Of a stretch of 64,000 nt of DNA, positions 62,154 through 64,000 are shown in pieces (within the stretch, counting starts at the first letter, position 1; every line of letters starts with the position of its first letter). The notes below the pieces were generated by a model. The model saw nothing but the letters and a program-made list of their open reading frames with translations. It did no database searches and was not told the origin of the DNA. Position numbers and translations under genes: made by a program. Source of the DNA: Lachnospiraceae bacterium (lineage in GTDB: Bacteria; Bacillota; Clostridia; Lachnospirales; Lachnospiraceae); assembly GCA_017460885.1 (NCBI GenBank), contig JAFUAB010000034.1, positions 211,754 to 275,753 on the forward strand. The letters run 5' to 3'.

Positions 62154-62182
62154 ATATTACACATTGGAGAGCTAAAATGCAA
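62154..62182 (-). promoter_or_regulatory. Promoter of the type III TA operon
   Basis: Minus-strand TTGCAT (62182-62177), a 17-bp spacer and TAATAT (62159-62154). The start would lie near 62147, just before the leader hairpin and the repeats. Confidence 0.65.
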
Positions 62183-62530
62183 TGCTTTTTATATAATTTC
62201 ACCTTTGATTCCGAAATTCCAATCTACGATGTGACATTATACTTCGATTCTAAAAAAATCAATAATTCCCTCCCGTCATCAGAAGCCAAAAACAAACGCC
62301 CTATCGTATGCATACACCAAAAAGTACAAATACCACCGCAGCAATTGCTTTCAGTTTTTTACTTATTGTCATATCTGCAATATACCACTCCAAACCATCA
62401 CTCAAAATACAATAGGATAGCACCGATTACTTGAAGTTTATCTCCCTACAGTTCCTTAACGAATCAAGGTTGCAGCGGCGCCGTCAAAGATGCTGTCACG
62501 ACGCCGGACGGATCACGACTTTTTTTAATC
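62183..62530. other. AT-rich gap, no supported gene
   Basis: The stretch holds only an unsupported plus-strand ORF (62150-62434) with no RBS, no family match and unfavourable composition. An imperfect inverted repeat (CGGCGCCGTC and GACGCCG around 62475-62510) is the only structure noticed. Confidence 0.5.
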
Positions 62531-62584
62531 GTCCCATGGTTCATCCTGAAATTGACACTGTGACTCCGTCCCCATGGTTCATCC
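62531..62584. repeat. REP-like repeat pair (GGGGACGGAGTC type)
   Basis: Two near copies of the same sequence (62531-62548 and 62568-62584, both containing CCCATGGTTCATCC) flank a section reading GACACTGTGACTCCGTCCCC. Such GGGACGG/TGTGTC repeats are typical of REP-type elements linked to Y1 transposases in Clostridia. No transposase gene is present. Confidence 0.45.
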
Positions 62585-62665
62585 AGATAGAATCTTTTCC
62601 TTGACTGTGCCAATCTTCTATGGCTACACCTATAGGAATAACGCTAACATGATTGCCATAATCTT

Positions 62666-63487
62666 TTATTTTTTCAAACTGCTCCTTAACTCCTCAACAA
62701 ATTTTCGATATTTATTTTGATTATCTCCTGCCCCAATTAGTTTATATGCATGATATGCCGCCATATATTGCGCACCTCCAATCCGGCTTAACGGCAGTGT
62801 CAATACATCAAATGCCAGCATATTATAAAAAATAGAATCTTCTTTTTCTAATAGATACTCTATAAATAAATATACAACCATACTATTGGAATTTTCTGCT
62901 ATTCTGTATATTTCATTATATATCCTATCTGAATCATAGTTGAATATCATATTATAGGCTTCATCAAAATGAAGATATTTTATTTTTTCAAACAAATCAT
63001 TTATCTTCATTCCACTCCCATAATCGCCCTTGACTTTATTTGTTACAAATCCAAGTGCTACGGGGTTATTACTGTCTTTTTCCAGAATCTCTTCAGCATA
63101 CTTCAAATAATCCCTTCTTTCTGCATATACATCTGGAATATAGTACAGCTCAAGTATTCTAATCTTGCTATCAAGATCATCCGGATATCTGTTAATTTGC
63201 TGTTTCAAGTGATATACCGCCATTTGATATGCACCTTCTATATAGCATAATGCGCATGACAAAACAGCATCCAAAATTTTATATACATAAAGAGAATTAT
63301 GTTCTTTCAGTAAGCTTAACATAAAGGGATATACCGCCATTTCATTTTCTTCTGCAACTGACAATATAGTAATTTCCCTCTCAGCATTTGGCAATGATTT
63401 GAAAATCTGTATTGCATCCGAGTATTCTATGTTCAATATTTTTGAAACAAATTTAGAATAACAACTATTTTTCATGGTAAAATCCAT
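62666..63487 (-). CDS. Hypothetical helical protein, candidate orphan immunity protein
   Basis: The 273-residue protein has no signal peptide or membrane segment. It is all helical and Tyr/Leu/Glu-rich, with short alpha-repeat character (AYQMAVYHLKQQINRYPDDL, AQYMAAYHAYKLIG) and a TPR-like spacing. No family is recognised. It is AT-rich compared with the core genes. It lies 33 bp after the stop of an Rhs C-terminal remnant on the same strand, the usual place for an immunity gene of a polymorphic toxin. That role is inference; its toxin is absent. Confidence 0.55.
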   Translation of the reverse strand: MDFTMKNSCYSKFVSKILNIEYSDAIQIFKSLPNAEREITILSVAEENEMAVYPFMLSLLKEHNSLYVYKILDAVLSCALCYIEGAYQMAVYHLKQQINRYPDDLDSKIRILELYYIPDVYAERRDYLKYAEEILEKDSNNPVALGFVTNKVKGDYGSGMKINDLFEKIKYLHFDEAYNMIFNYDSDRIYNEIYRIAENSNSMVVYLFIEYLLEKEDSIFYNMLAFDVLTLPLSRIGGAQYMAAYHAYKLIGAGDNQNKYRKFVEELRSSLKK

Positions 63488-63520
63488 CTATCACCAATCT
63501 TTATCAATCCATTGCAATCA

Positions 63521-63613
63521 TTAAATGTTACCATAGGGATCATACTCGTATGTTCCTACAAGGGTACCTGTCGCAGTGTAGATCGCCGCCACATCTCCCA
63601 TGGCATTCCTAAT
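63521..63613 (-). pseudogene. Rhs-family C-terminal core remnant
   Basis: On the minus strand the frame reads HYSVIRNAMGDVAAIYTATG followed by TLVGTYEYDPYGNI and a TAA at 63521-63523. This is the typical last Rhs repeat that precedes the toxin tip in polymorphic toxins. An in-frame TGA lies just upstream, so the fragment is not part of an intact gene. The toxin domain expected after DPYG is missing. Confidence 0.75.
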
Positions 63614-63699
63614 TACGGAATAATGACCTCATTGACATCCTTCAGTATTCCTCCATTTCATTCCCAGAATGAGAGTGCAATAAAAAACACTGTTCGATA

Positions 63700-63951
63700 T
63701 TATTTACTCACTTCAGAAATTAAATCCGACAATTCTGAATATGCTTTTCTAAACGGAAGCCAGAATCCCATTTGCACAAGTAGTTCTCCTCCAATAAATA
63801 ACAGCACTCCCTGCCAAAATACTCCGCCAATAATTAAGATTATTAGAAAAACAGAAAGTATAATATGAAAAAACAGGCTAAACTCGGATCTTGCACAAAG
63901 AGTAATTTGCTCATTTTCTTCTTCTGTTTTCTCGAGTGAAAAAATTGGCAT
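63700..63951 (-). CDS. Small membrane protein, candidate immunity protein
   Basis: The 83-residue product starts MPIFSLEKTEEENEQ and has two hydrophobic segments (about 29-46 and 48-62) before a polar end. No family is recognised. The ATG at 63951 is preferred because it overlaps the TAA of an upstream frame (TAATG coupling). An alternative reading continues in frame to the window edge, starting with TTG at 63996. Being small, membranous, AT-rich and coupled to an upstream gene near an Rhs remnant, it may be an immunity protein, but this is inference. Confidence 0.5.
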   Translation of the reverse strand: MPIFSLEKTEEENEQITLCARSEFSLFFHIILSVFLIILIIGGVFWQGVLLFIGGELLVQMGFWLPFRKAYSELSDLISEVSK

Positions 63952-64000
63952 TAACGAATTCCTGGAACTGTAATGCTTTTGCTGAATGGGAACCAATTCA
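63951..64000 (-). CDS. C-terminal tail of a gene running off the right edge
   Basis: The minus-strand frame reads NWFPFSKSITVPGIR and stops with a TAA that shares a base with the ATG of the 83-residue gene. Only 15 codons are visible, too few to name a family. A toxin followed by its immunity gene is one reading. Confidence 0.3.
   Translation of the reverse strand, partial: NWFPFSKSITVPGIR

Noticed and set aside
62150-62434. 94-residue plus-strand ORF beside the TA promoter
   Set aside because: No RBS, no family likeness, low-complexity AT-rich codons, and it overlaps the antisense promoter of the TA operon.

Overview
The window reads as part of the chromosome of an anaerobic Gram-positive Clostridia member, most likely a Lachnospiraceae-type organism. 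Evidence: a complete clostridial-order Rnf operon (C-D-G-E-A-B), a Na+-pumping decarboxylase operon, the cmk-ispH-rpsA linkage, AAA-ATPase-like/PD-(D/E)XK paralogs, and many secreted proteins with Ig-like or GLUG repeats. Base composition looks moderate (mid-40s % G+C by eye), with AT-rich islands near 45.5-47.3 kb and 62.1-64.0 kb. Nearly every gene lies on the minus strand; the clear plus-strand genes are a YprB-like nuclease, aroC and a truncated Rpn-like ORF.

Layout. 0-11.5 kb is accessory or surface: two near-identical AAA-ATPase-like genes around a TPR gene, a GLUG/Ig-like secreted protein interrupted by one in-frame TGA, a DUF5674-like gene pair, a soluble chemoreceptor behind an attenuator-like leader, and a secreted subtilase directly after rnfB. 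11.5-16.7 kb is the Rnf ferredoxin:NAD+ oxidoreductase operon. 18.0-24.3 kb is one long unit, tetR-rpiR-FAD oxidoreductase-cmk-ispH-rpsA-cheR. 24.4-29.6 kb is a five-gene biotin-dependent Na+ decarboxylase operon. With Rnf it suggests an energy economy coupled to an ion gradient.

29.8-42.6 kb holds an L,D-transpeptidase, branched-chain amino acid genes (ilvB, ilvD, leuB) with a GT-C type membrane protein inserted, a CPBP protease, yajC, tgt, a D,D-carboxypeptidase and aroC. 42.6-47.3 kb encodes two membrane-anchored surface proteins sharing an unusual C-terminal tail. Upstream of the second lies a ~230-nt foldback element and a truncated Rpn (PD-(D/E)XK transposase-like) ORF with its own promoter. 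48.3-61.4 kb is tyrS-aldolase-CapA fusion, an amidase, and the parE-parC-rsmD-coaD-coiled-coil gene run.

61.4-64.0 kb is a small defence/conflict island. It has a complete type III toxin-antitoxin locus (promoter, two 46-bp identical antitoxin RNA repeats, hairpin, TenpN/ToxN-family RNase) immediately upstream of parE. Beyond it are REP-like repeats, an Rhs C-terminal remnant and small genes resembling orphan immunity genes. The type III TA locus is the best supported unusual system here; the foldback element and the MTYGRM tail are the best candidates for something undescribed. All assignments come from reading the sequence; no database search was run.
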